From: Vulcanimicrobiota bacterium | Lineage (GTDB): Bacteria; Eremiobacterota; Eremiobacteria; Baltobacterales; Baltobacteraceae | Length of the DNA: 16,651 nt | NCBI GenBank assembly: GCA_030042755.1 | Contig: JASHZC010000343.1 | Location: 1-16,651, forward strand | Direction: 5' to 3' | Shown here: piece after piece, positions 7,518 through 14,663 of the stretch | Numbering within the stretch: position 1 is the stretch's first letter | How the letters are laid out: each line of letters begins with the position of its first letter | The notes under the pieces: model-generated | What the model was told of the DNA's origin: nothing | The model's input: the letters and a program-made list of their open reading frames with translations, nothing else | Database searches by the model: none | Made by a program: the position numbers and the translations under genes

Positions 7518-7573
7518 TACCAGGCGTCCCGACCACCTGGTGCGTTTTACCAGGAGCCGGGCGCTCGTACCAG
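7518..7573. repeat. three direct TACCAG repeats with an inverted copy
   Basis: TACCAG occurs at 7518-7523, 7548-7553 and 7568-7573, two of them within TTTACCAGG(C/A)G. A complementary CCTGGT at 7536-7541 can pair with the first copy (ACCAGG, 11-nt loop). The set fills most of the region between the divergent small gene and the FHA gene, as an operator might. Six-base repeats can arise by chance, so this is a weak call. Confidence 0.35.
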
Positions 7574-7589
7574 CGAAGGGCACGCCGCC

Positions 7590-7883
7590 ATGTACCTGCT
7601 TGAGGTCCTGAGTGGACCACTCGACGGAAAGACTTGGACGTTCGACAACGAGATTACTATCGGCCGCGATGACTCCGTCGCCCAGGCATGCTTAGCCCTC
7701 GATCGGTACGTCTCACGCAAGCATGCGCACGTGCGCATCGACGGGGACGACGTGCGTCTCACCGACCTGGAAAGCCGAAACGGCACCAAGGTCAACGGTC
7801 AGCCCGTTACCGGCGACGCGGCGCTCGAGATCGGCGTTCCATTTATGGTCGGTCGCACGGTACTACGCGTCACGCGCTTGTAG
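7590..7883 (+). CDS. FHA-domain phosphothreonine-binding protein
   Basis: The 97-aa protein is essentially one forkhead-associated domain, which recognises phosphothreonine peptides. The signature residues are in order: Gly25-Arg26 (ITIGRD), Ser42-Arg-Lys-His45 (VSRKHAHV), Asn64-Gly-Thr66 (LESRNGTKV) and Asn69-Gly70. Nothing else is fused: no transmembrane segment and no zinc ribbon. It starts at ATG with only a weak Shine-Dalgarno (GAAGGG). It lies 13 nt upstream of panC in the same direction and may lead that transcript. Its partner kinase is not in the window. Confidence 0.93.
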   Translation: MYLLEVLSGPLDGKTWTFDNEITIGRDDSVAQACLALDRYVSRKHAHVRIDGDDVRLTDLESRNGTKVNGQPVTGDAALEIGVPFMVGRTVLRVTRL

Positions 7884-7896
7884 CCGCGAAAAGACC

Positions 7897-8721
7897 GTGC
7901 ACGTCACGTCTACGATTTCGCAGGCTCGAGCACTTTTCGACGTCCTGCCGCGTCCGCTCGGTCTGGTTCCGACGATGGGCGCCTTGCACGAGGGGCATCT
8001 CGCGCTTGTACGCAGGGCGCGCGAGGAGTCGCTTGCAGTTGGCGCGTCACTGTTCGTCAATCCAACGCAATTTGGCGAAAACGAAGATCTCGAACGCTAT
8101 CCACGCGATTTCGAAGGCGATCGAGCAAAGTTTGCGCAGGCCGGCGTGGACGTGCTCTTTGCGCCGGAAGCGGCTGCGATGTATCCGCCCGGATTCAGTA
8201 CGACCGTCGACGTGGGAGCGCTTGGTACCGTATTCGAGGGCGCGATTCGTCCGGTGCACTTTCGAGGCGTGGCGACGGTCGTATGCAAGTTGCTCGACAT
8301 CGTGAGGCCGGATACGTTGTACCTCGGTCAAAAGGATGCACAGCAAACGGCGGTATTGCGGCGAATGGTTCGCGACCTCGACATTCCTACGAAGGTGACG
8401 ATCGTGCCGACATACCGCGAGCCTGACGGCCTGGCTCTCTCGAGTCGCAACGTCTATCTTTCACAGCAAGAACGTGAAGCGGCACCATCGTTGCATCACG
8501 CGCTTCAGGCGATTCGTCTGGCAATGGTGAGCGGACGCTCGAAAGCCGACGCCGTCGCGGCGGCGCGAACGCGGCTGCATCCGCTCGCGCAGCTCGATTA
8601 TCTCGACGTCGTCAATGCGGACACGTTCGAATCAGTTGAGACGCTTTCACCACCCGCGTTCGTCATCGGCGCGGCGCGATTCGGAAAGACGCGCTTGCTC
8701 GATAATTTGTGGATCGAGTGA
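7897..8721 (+). CDS. panC: pantothenate synthetase
   Basis: Condenses D-pantoate and beta-alanine with ATP to form pantothenate (vitamin B5), via a pantoyl-adenylate, in the cytoplasm. It is 274 aa, normal for the family. Class I nucleotidyltransferase motifs are seen: VPTMGALHEGH with His31 and His34 (HxGH), FVNPTQFGENEDLERYPR, RPVHFRGVATVV, YLGQKDAQQ, and GLALSSRNVYLS in place of KMSKS. The GTG start at 7897 puts the first motif at the usual distance from the N-terminus; the Shine-Dalgarno is poor. It lies 13 nt after the FHA gene and seven bases before coaBC. panB and panD are not in the window. Confidence 0.96.
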   Translation: MHVTSTISQARALFDVLPRPLGLVPTMGALHEGHLALVRRAREESLAVGASLFVNPTQFGENEDLERYPRDFEGDRAKFAQAGVDVLFAPEAAAMYPPGFSTTVDVGALGTVFEGAIRPVHFRGVATVVCKLLDIVRPDTLYLGQKDAQQTAVLRRMVRDLDIPTKVTIVPTYREPDGLALSSRNVYLSQQEREAAPSLHHALQAIRLAMVSGRSKADAVAAARTRLHPLAQLDYLDVVNADTFESVETLSPPAFVIGAARFGKTRLLDNLWIE

Positions 8722-8728
8722 CGCCGGC

Positions 8729-9901
8729 ATGAACGGTTCGCGCATTCTGATTGGTGTATGCGGCGGTATCGCCGCGTACAAGATCGCGGGACTCGTAAGC
8801 ACGCTCGTGCAGCGCGGAGCGCAGATCGACGTCGTCATGTCGTCGAGCGCAGAGCGATTCGTCGCCCCATTGACGTTCGCGTCGCTAACGGCGCGCCCCG
8901 TATATACGTCGTTGTGGGACGCGCCCGAACGCATCCCGCACATTCGCCTCGTCCGCGAGGCCCAGGTTATGCTGATTGCCCCGGCTACCGCGAACGCAAT
9001 CGCACGTTTGGCCGCCGGCATCGCTGACGATCTCGTCACCGCATGTGCGCTCGCCGCGCGCATACCGGTGATCGTTGCGCCGGCGATGAACGGCGCAATG
9101 CTCGAGAATCCGGCTACGGTCGAAAATCTGCGCGTGCTGCGCGAGCGAGGCTATGAGTTTGTCGATCCCGAGCGGGGCTTCTTGGCGGAACGCGAGAGCG
9201 GGGTCGGTCGACTGGCTAACGAGGAGCGGCTGCTCGAAGCGCTCGAGCGCGTGCTGAACCGCGGGCGCTCGCTCGCGGGAACGAACGTGCTCGTGACCGC
9301 CGGGCCAACGCGCGAGGAATTCGACCCGATTCGTTTTTTGAGCAATGCTTCGAGCGGTTCGACCGGGATCGCGATCGCGCGTGAAGCTGCATTACGCGGG
9401 GCGACGGTGACGCTGCTGCTCGGACCGACGGTGCTCGAACCGCCCGCCGGCGTAACGACGCTTCGCTTCACGACGGCGCAGGAGCTGTACGATCTGGCGT
9501 TGTCGCATGTCAGAGGCGTCGGAATCGTGATCGCAAGCGCCGCGGTTTCGGATTGGCGCCCTGCCGAACGATCCGAAACGAAACTGAAAAAAACGGACGC
9601 TGACCTCGTTGTGCGCATGGTGCGTAACCCCGACGTCCTCGCAGCGATTGCTGAACGCACGGACGCGTTCATCGTGGGATTTGCCGCGGAAACGGACGAT
9701 CACGAAGCTAATGCGCGCGAGAAGCTGGCACGCAAAGGTCTCGATGCAATTATCGTTAACGACGTGCGCCAGGGGCGCGGTTTCGGAACGGGAGAGAACA
9801 CGCTGATCATGCTGTGGAAGGATGGGCGCAAGGAGCTCGGTACGTCGACCAAGGCCGAACTTGCGGCGCGTCTGTTCGATGCAATTGAGGAATTGCGCTG
9901 A
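8729..9901 (+). CDS. coaBC: bifunctional phosphopantothenoylcysteine decarboxylase / phosphopantothenate-cysteine ligase
   Basis: Catalyses CoA steps two and three: 4'-phosphopantothenate is joined to cysteine (CoaB, C-terminal), then decarboxylated to 4'-phosphopantetheine (CoaC, N-terminal flavoprotein). It is 390 aa. CoaC: the flavin loop GVCGGIAAYK, catalytic His71 (IPHIRL) and the PAMN motif (118-121) are present. The substrate flap, usually ACGxxGxGRM with a redox-active cysteine (Cys158 in E. coli Dfp), here reads AERESGVGRL with Glu154 at the cysteine position. CoaB: VTAGPTREEFDPIRFLSNASSG with Asn206, and the KLKK lysines before MVRNPDVLA. ATG 8729 is chosen because homology starts there. 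The stop overlaps the coaX start as TGATG. Confidence 0.96.
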   Translation: MNGSRILIGVCGGIAAYKIAGLVSTLVQRGAQIDVVMSSSAERFVAPLTFASLTARPVYTSLWDAPERIPHIRLVREAQVMLIAPATANAIARLAAGIADDLVTACALAARIPVIVAPAMNGAMLENPATVENLRVLRERGYEFVDPERGFLAERESGVGRLANEERLLEALERVLNRGRSLAGTNVLVTAGPTREEFDPIRFLSNASSGSTGIAIAREAALRGATVTLLLGPTVLEPPAGVTTLRFTTAQELYDLALSHVRGVGIVIASAAVSDWRPAERSETKLKKTDADLVVRMVRNPDVLAAIAERTDAFIVGFAAETDDHEANAREKLARKGLDAIIVNDVRQGRGFGTGENTLIMLWKDGRKELGTSTKAELAARLFDAIEELR

Positions 9902-10668
9902 TGCTGCTGGCGATTGACGTAGGGAACACGGAAACAAAACTCGGCTGCTTCAACGATGGCGACGAGCGGCTCGTTCACCATTGGCGCGTCACGACCGAAT
10001 CGCGCAGAACCGCCGATGAATACGGCGTGTTCTTCACGCAGCTCTTTTCGACCGCCGGCATAAGCCTTCAGGAGATCGACGACGTCGCAATTGCAAGCGT
10101 CGTTCCGCGGCTCGATCATACCCTCGTCGAGGTCTGCAAAAAATTCTTCGGTGTGACGCCCGAAGTGCTCGAGCCGCAAAGTCAACGGCTCATCGCGGTC
10201 AAGACCGATCGCCCCGCCGAGGTTGGCGCCGATCTGGTCGCGTGCGCGATTGGCGGACGCGAGCGGTACGGGTCTCCACTGATTCTTGTGAGTTACGGCA
10301 CCGCGACGGTGTTCATGGCCATCTCCAAAGGAGAGTATCTCGGCGTTGCCATTGCGCCCGGCATCAGCATTTCTATCGACGCGCTCGTGAGTCGCGCGGC
10401 AAAGCTGCCGCAAATCGCGCTCGACGCGCCGGAGCACGCGATCGGGCGCAACACCGTGGAAAGCTTGCAGGCCGGATTCGTTTTCGGATTCGTCGGCCAG
10501 ACCGAAGCGATCGTCGCCCGTATGCGTGAAGAGATGGGGGAAAACGCGCGTGTCGTTGCGACCGGCGGATTGGCAGACGTGGTCGCGCGTCACAGCAAGA
10601 TCATCGAGCGCGTCGATCCACATCTGAGTTTGTACGGCTTGCAGCTCTATCATAGCGATCAGCGTTAG
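9901..10668 (+). CDS. coaX: type III pantothenate kinase
   Basis: Phosphorylates pantothenate to 4'-phosphopantothenate, the first committed step of CoA synthesis. Type III enzymes are ASKHA-fold, feedback-insensitive and need a monovalent cation. It is 255 aa. Seen: the nucleotide loop DVGNTETKLG (6-15), catalytic Asp111 in EVGAD, GTAT (133-136, Thr134 near ATP), IAPGI and IGRNTVESLQAG (Thr185). Two departures from the family: the potassium-binding aspartate of the usual VDFGTATT is Ser131 here (VSYGTATV), and the arginine after GAD is leucine. The start overlaps the coaBC stop by one base, so panC-coaBC-coaX is one unit. A lower-activity or altered-cation enzyme is possible. Confidence 0.93.
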   Translation: MLLAIDVGNTETKLGCFNDGDERLVHHWRVTTESRRTADEYGVFFTQLFSTAGISLQEIDDVAIASVVPRLDHTLVEVCKKFFGVTPEVLEPQSQRLIAVKTDRPAEVGADLVACAIGGRERYGSPLILVSYGTATVFMAISKGEYLGVAIAPGISISIDALVSRAAKLPQIALDAPEHAIGRNTVESLQAGFVFGFVGQTEAIVARMREEMGENARVVATGGLADVVARHSKIIERVDPHLSLYGLQLYHSDQR

Positions 10669-10687
10669 GGAGGCTCTAGGAGGTCGA

Positions 10688-11188
10688 ATGCGTGCACTGT
10701 CCCTCGCGGCCGTGATCATTGGGATCGTGACATGCGCGTGTTCGAGCACTGCGTCGAACGCCACGTCGGGGAATGCGTATCAATGCGACGACCGGCAATT
10801 TGTCTCCGACCAGGGTGGCTTTGCACAGGGTTCGGTTACGGGAGATCAGTTCGTCGACGTGTGCGGCCGAGTGACCTCGGTATATCGCGCGCGCGCAACG
10901 CGAAGCGGACAGCACGGATATTTTTACGTCGCAGTCCCGGGGAGCACGAGCGCGATCGAGATCGTCTCGAATCTCGATGCCATGGCAGAGGCTCCAAGCG
11001 GCGACCCGCCGGCCTGGCCGTGGGTCGCGCCGGGCGATTACGTCTTCGTGCAGGGCCGATACTATTACGACAGCAGCTACAGTCAGGGCATCGACTGGAC
11101 CGAGGACGACGAGAGCCGCTCGTGGCCGCACGCCGGATACGTCGTCGTATGCGATGCGGCCCGCCAAAACTGCCGGCTTTATCAGTAG
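10688..11188 (+). CDS. exported DUF3465-like protein
   Basis: A 166-aa protein with a hydrophobic N-terminal signal (residues 3-15) ending TCACSS. Cys18 could be lipidated, but the lipobox is imperfect (Thr at -3, Ala at -1), so secretion or membrane anchoring is more certain than lipoprotein status. The mature part resembles DUF3465 proteins, small OB-like periplasmic domains, in the run SGQHGYFYVAV, IEIVSNLDAMAEA, APGDYVFVQGRYYYD and GIDWTEDDESRSWPHAGYVV. The histidines of the usual HWTHHD are replaced (DWTEDD). Four further cysteines in the mature part (33, 59, 155, 162) could form disulfides. AGGAGG lies four bases before ATG, the strongest ribosome site in the window. Function is unknown; it follows coaX by 19 nt. 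Confidence 0.7.
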   Translation: MRALSLAAVIIGIVTCACSSTASNATSGNAYQCDDRQFVSDQGGFAQGSVTGDQFVDVCGRVTSVYRARATRSGQHGYFYVAVPGSTSAIEIVSNLDAMAEAPSGDPPAWPWVAPGDYVFVQGRYYYDSSYSQGIDWTEDDESRSWPHAGYVVVCDAARQNCRLYQ

Positions 11189-11214
11189 GCGCCCTGTGCT
11201 ATACTACGGGCGCC
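11188..11214. promoter_or_regulatory. palindrome around an extended -10, directly before dus
   Basis: GGCGCCC (11188-11194) and GGGCGCC (11208-11214) form a perfect 7-bp inverted repeat whose 13-nt loop holds TGC-TATACT, an extended -10 box (TATACT 11200-11205). The right arm ends on the base before the dus start codon. Transcription from this -10 would begin around 11212, giving a nearly leaderless mRNA; no convincing -35 or Shine-Dalgarno is seen. It could be an operator or an RNA hairpin at the start codon. Confidence 0.5.
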
Positions 11215-12222
11215 ATGCACCCCACCGTGCCGCCGCTGCGCATCGGCGATCATAACATCTGGCCGCCTTTGATCTTGGCGCCCATGTCCGGCGTAACCAA
11301 CCGGACGATGCGAGCGCTGTACAAGCCGTTCGGACTTGGGCTTACCGTCACCGAGTTCGTTTCTTCGAACGCGCTCAAGTACGGCAGCCGGCGCACGATG
11401 GAGATGATCGACCAGCACGGGCTTGAGAAGCCGGTATCGACGCAGCTGTGGGGCGACGATCCCGCAACGATGGCGTCCGCGGCGAAAGTCGTACGTGAGT
11501 GCGGCGCCGACATCGTGGACATTAATTTTGGATGTCCGGCTCCGAAAGTCACCAAGACAAACGGTGGATCCGCGTGTTTGCGCGACGTCGATCGTTGCGA
11601 AGCAATCATGAAGGCGGTCGTCGCTGCGGTCGACTGTCCGGTGACGATGAAGATGCGACTTGGGTGGAGCGAGAGCGATCTCGTCTACGTTGACGTTGCC
11701 AAGCGCGCGCAAGAGGTGGGCGTGCAAGCCGTCACGCTGCACGCGCGCACGGCGCGGCAATTCTACAAAGGTAACGCCGACTGGGAGCATATCAAGCGGC
11801 TCAAATCATCGGTGGATATTCCGGTAATCGGCAACGGCGATCTTGACGACGCGCATATCGCGATCGAGCGTATGCGCGCGAGCGGAGTCGACGCGATCAT
11901 GCTTGGGCGCGGAACGCTCGGCAATCCTTGGCTCATCTCGCAAATCGCCGATCTCATGGAGGGCCGAGCGGCGCGCCCGACGCCATGCGCGGCGGATCGG
12001 CTGCGGTTCTGCATCGTACACTACCGTGCAATGGTAGCCGAGTGGGGAGAAGCGCGCGCCGTACCGCAGATGCGCAAACATGTCGCGCTCTACCTCAAAG
12101 GCATTCCGGGAGCGGCCGTATTGCGCGAACGGATGATGCGCATCGATACGGCCGTGGAAGCGATCGCGGCTATCGAAGCGGCGATCGCGCGCGTCGAAAC
12201 CTCACCGACGGCCGCCGCGTGA
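11215..12222 (+). CDS. tRNA-dihydrouridine synthase, DusB-like
   Basis: FMN-dependent enzyme that reduces uridines in the tRNA D-loop to dihydrouridine. It is 335 aa. It has an N-terminal TIM barrel with LAPMSGVTNRTMR (FMN site), VDINFGCPAPKVTKTNGGSACLRD containing the catalytic Cys107, PVTMKMRLGW, VTLHARTARQFYKGNADW, PVIGNGDLDD, and GVDAIMLGRGTLGNPWLI (phosphate site), then a C-terminal helical tRNA-binding domain (MRKHVALYLKGIPGA). These match the DusB branch common to bacteria. A long frame continues upstream through the preceding gene but has no homology, so ATG 11215 is the start. The next gene begins one base after the stop. Confidence 0.94.
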   Translation: MHPTVPPLRIGDHNIWPPLILAPMSGVTNRTMRALYKPFGLGLTVTEFVSSNALKYGSRRTMEMIDQHGLEKPVSTQLWGDDPATMASAAKVVRECGADIVDINFGCPAPKVTKTNGGSACLRDVDRCEAIMKAVVAAVDCPVTMKMRLGWSESDLVYVDVAKRAQEVGVQAVTLHARTARQFYKGNADWEHIKRLKSSVDIPVIGNGDLDDAHIAIERMRASGVDAIMLGRGTLGNPWLISQIADLMEGRAARPTPCAADRLRFCIVHYRAMVAEWGEARAVPQMRKHVALYLKGIPGAAVLRERMMRIDTAVEAIAAIEAAIARVETSPTAAA

Positions 12223-12223
12223 C

Positions 12224-12970
12224 ATGCCCGTCACGGTCGAACTCGTTCCAATTCTGGCACGGTTGCGCGATCTTTACGCGCAACCGCGCGGATTGGCCCG
12301 GTTCGAGGGGTATCTCGAGCTCTTGCGTTCGCAAACCGGAGCGATGGAGTTGCCCCTTTCCGGCGTCAATCCGATGGCCAAAACGCGCGCGCCGGTCGTC
12401 GTCGAGCGGCTCCTCGCACTCGAGGCCGAGAGTGTCGTGATTTCTGCCGCCCGCGAAGGGGTGCAGCGACTTCGGGATCTCGACGATGCATTACGCTTCG
12501 CGGTGATCGTTGCCGACGACGCGGACGGTGGCTGGACCAACAGAGCGTTTTCCGAATTCGCACATCGGTACGAACGAAAGCACGAAGTGCAGCGCGGCTG
12601 GGCGACCGTCGTGATGTGGAGCAGCGAGGATCCCTCAGAGGAGCTGGTGCGCACGCGCACGCTCGAAACGATGTACCGTACGGTCGATGAATTAGAGCAC
12701 GGCGCGGTTCGCACGCTGCGTGCGATTCTCAATCGCGAGGGACGTACGATGCGCTTCGCCGGGCACGAGCCCCGCTACGATGATGCGACCGTGCAGCGCA
12801 TTCGCGAGCGCATCGAGCCGCATCTGGATTCGCATGCGGCGCCGGTGGTTTTGGCTGCACTCTACGGTGACGATATCGCTCGATCCCTTGGCTACCCGCC
12901 GCTCGGCATTCCCGATCGCGGCGGCTACGAACTCGCGCTGGCGAACGCCACGGAGGCGGTCGCGCGTTGA
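12224..12970 (+). CDS. conserved-looking protein of unknown function
   Basis: A 248-aa protein, probably soluble and cytoplasmic, with no signal, membrane segment or motif I recognise. It begins MPVTVELVPILARLRDLYAQ and is mostly charged helices. The middle has a strand-like stretch with an acidic cluster (RFAVIVADDADGGWT) and WATVVMWSSEDPSEE. The end is glycine-rich (YPPLGIPDRGGYELALANATEAV). It sits one base after the dus stop, and its own stop overlaps the aminotransferase start as TTGA, so it is translated in the same unit and may belong to the pathway downstream. Codon use matches its neighbours. The reality of the gene is well supported; its role is not. Confidence 0.8.
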   Translation: MPVTVELVPILARLRDLYAQPRGLARFEGYLELLRSQTGAMELPLSGVNPMAKTRAPVVVERLLALEAESVVISAAREGVQRLRDLDDALRFAVIVADDADGGWTNRAFSEFAHRYERKHEVQRGWATVVMWSSEDPSEELVRTRTLETMYRTVDELEHGAVRTLRAILNREGRTMRFAGHEPRYDDATVQRIRERIEPHLDSHAAPVVLAALYGDDIARSLGYPPLGIPDRGGYELALANATEAVAR

Positions 12971-14226
12971 CACGAGAGGTCACCGAAGATCTCGCAACGG
13001 AAGCGTTCGAGAACTACAAGAGTTACGTCAATCCTCCGCTCGCGCGGGTGATGAAGCTTTCCGGATCGCCGGTTGAAGTGCGTGCTTCGGGCAGCACGAT
13101 CTGGGATCAGAACGGCAAGGCGTATCTCGATTTCGCAGGTGGATACGGCGTGTTTACGCTCGGTCATTCGCATCCGCGCGTTATTGCGGCCGTTAAAGAA
13201 CAAATGGAGCGCATGTCGCTCTCCGGCAAGACGATGTTCAACGTCATGCTGGGCCGCGCGGCGAAGCGGCTCGCGGAGATTGCTCCGGGCGATCTGCAGA
13301 TATCGTTTTGGTGCAACAGCGGAACCGAAGCGCTCGAAGGCGCGATCAAGCTTGCGCGCGTGGCAACCGGACGCGTAAAAATCGTTTCGACGCATGACGC
13401 GTACCACGGGAAAACGCTCGGTGCGCTTTCGATCAGCGGCCGCGAGACGTTTCGCGTTCCGTTTGCGCCGTTGCTCGCCGATGTGGCCCGCGTGCCGTTC
13501 GGTGACGCGTCGGTTCTCGCGGATGCGCTTGACGGCGCCGCCGCCTTCGTTGTCGAGCCGGTGCAAGGAGAGGGCGGAGTCAACGTTCCGCCCGCCGGGT
13601 ACCTGCGCGCGGTGCGCGAGGCGTGCGATCGCGCGGGCGCGCTCTTCATCGCAGATGAAGTGCAAACGGGGCTCGGGCGGTGTGGATATCTCTTTGCGTG
13701 CGAACGCGACGGCGTCGTGCCCGACGTGATGACGCTCGCCAAAGGGCTTTCCGGCGGCATCGTGCCGGTCGGAGCGTACATTGCGCGGGCCGACGTTTGG
13801 AACCGCGCCTATGCGAAGCAGCCGCTGATTCATACTTCGACGTTTGGCGGAAGCGAGATCGCGTGCGCTGCGGCGATCGCGGCAATCGACGTGCTCGTCG
13901 AAGACGATCTCGTCGCGAACGCGCGCGCTCGGGGCGATCAGCTTCTCGACGGCTGCCGGACGCTCGCGCTCGAATATCCGCAGGTGATCCGCGAAGCGCG
14001 CGGGCTGGGGCTGCTGGTTGGCGTGGAGCTCACCAACGAAGGCTACGGTGGCTGGATCATTCCCGAGATGCTCAAAGCGGGCGTAACCGCTGCGTGGACG
14101 CTCAATCAACAGCGTGTCATTCGCCTCGAGCCGCCGCTCGTCGTGAGCGAAGGCGAAGTCGACCTCGCGCTCTCCGCTCTGAGCGCAGGGGTAGCGGCCG
14201 CAGCCGAGAAGCTCGGGCGCTTGTAA
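12967..14226 (+). CDS. class III PLP aminotransferase, putrescine aminotransferase-like
   Basis: Fold-type I, class III transaminase of 419 aa; these move amino groups between omega-amines or amino acids and aldehydes or keto acids. It aligns along its length with E. coli putrescine aminotransferase (PatA/YgjG): NYKSYVNPPL, FAGGYGVFTLGHSHP, WCNSGTEALEGAIKLA (PLP phosphate), DAYHGKTLGALS, EPVQGEGGVNVPPAGYL, ADEVQTGLGR (Asp230), LAKGLSGG (Schiff-base Lys259) and STFGGSEIACAAA. The TTG start at 12967 has GGAGG 10 nt upstream and keeps the homologous N-terminus. The substrate is open: a diamine, an omega-amino acid or, given the acyl-ACP reductase homologue two genes on, a long-chain aldehyde. 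The gap to the next gene is two bases. Confidence 0.92.
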   Translation: MTREVTEDLATEAFENYKSYVNPPLARVMKLSGSPVEVRASGSTIWDQNGKAYLDFAGGYGVFTLGHSHPRVIAAVKEQMERMSLSGKTMFNVMLGRAAKRLAEIAPGDLQISFWCNSGTEALEGAIKLARVATGRVKIVSTHDAYHGKTLGALSISGRETFRVPFAPLLADVARVPFGDASVLADALDGAAAFVVEPVQGEGGVNVPPAGYLRAVREACDRAGALFIADEVQTGLGRCGYLFACERDGVVPDVMTLAKGLSGGIVPVGAYIARADVWNRAYAKQPLIHTSTFGGSEIACAAAIAAIDVLVEDDLVANARARGDQLLDGCRTLALEYPQVIREARGLGLLVGVELTNEGYGGWIIPEMLKAGVTAAWTLNQQRVIRLEPPLVVSEGEVDLALSALSAGVAAAAEKLGRL

Positions 14227-14228
14227 AA

Positions 14229-14663
14229 ATGGCCTACGTCGAAACCAGGATCGCGATTGCTGCTCCAGCACGCGAAGTCTACGAACTTGCCAAAGATCAG
14301 GAGCGGTTTCCCGAGTTCATGCCGGACGTCGAGACGGTCAAGGTGCTCGAGCGTCATCCTGACCGGGTCATTTCGCGTTGGAAAACGCTGGTCGAAGAAG
14401 CGCCCATCGAGTGGACGGAAGAGGATCGCTTCGACGACGACGCGCTGCGGATCGAGTACGCGTTGCTGGAGGGAGATCTCGAGACGTTCGAAGGCGCCTG
14501 GACGTTCGAGGAGCGCGACGGCTTGACGCACGTACTGCTCACCGTAGAGTATGATTTCGGGGTCCCGACGCTAGCCGAGCTGATTGGGCCGACGCTTCAG
14601 AAGAAGGTGCTCGAGAACAGCGAGATGATGTTGAACGCGCTGAAGGCGCAAGCAGAGCAATGA
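14229..14663 (+). CDS. SRPBCC (START/Coq10-like) ligand-binding protein
   Basis: A 144-aa single-domain protein of the helix-grip SRPBCC superfamily, nearest to the Coq10/polyketide-cyclase-like group. It has an N-terminal strand plus ETRIAIAAPAREVYELAKDQERFPEFMPDVETVKVLE, central antiparallel strands, and a long C-terminal helix (LQKKVLENSEMMLNALKAQ) that closes the cavity. Such folds bind hydrophobic small molecules such as quinones, lipids or polyketide intermediates; no catalytic residue can be named. It lies two bases after the aminotransferase, and its stop overlaps the next start as ATGA. Context suggests it handles a substrate or product of the flanking enzymes. RatA-type naming is possible but uninformative. 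Confidence 0.85.
   Translation: MAYVETRIAIAAPAREVYELAKDQERFPEFMPDVETVKVLERHPDRVISRWKTLVEEAPIEWTEEDRFDDDALRIEYALLEGDLETFEGAWTFEERDGLTHVLLTVEYDFGVPTLAELIGPTLQKKVLENSEMMLNALKAQAEQ

Noticed and set aside
8615..8728. N-terminal extension of CoaBC into panC
   Set aside because: The residues are Arg/Ser-rich and out of phase with panC. CoaC homology starts at MNGSRILIGV.
10732..11214. Upstream extension of the dus frame through the DUF3465-like gene
   Set aside because: The extra residues show no homology, and the Dus fold begins right after ATG 11215. The overlapping gene has a signal peptide and a strong ribosome site.
12925..14271. 448-codon open frame on the minus strand opposite the aminotransferase
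   Set aside because: It mirrors the codon bias of the plus-strand gene, has Arg/His-rich composition and no family motifs. The plus strand has a full set of transaminase motifs.
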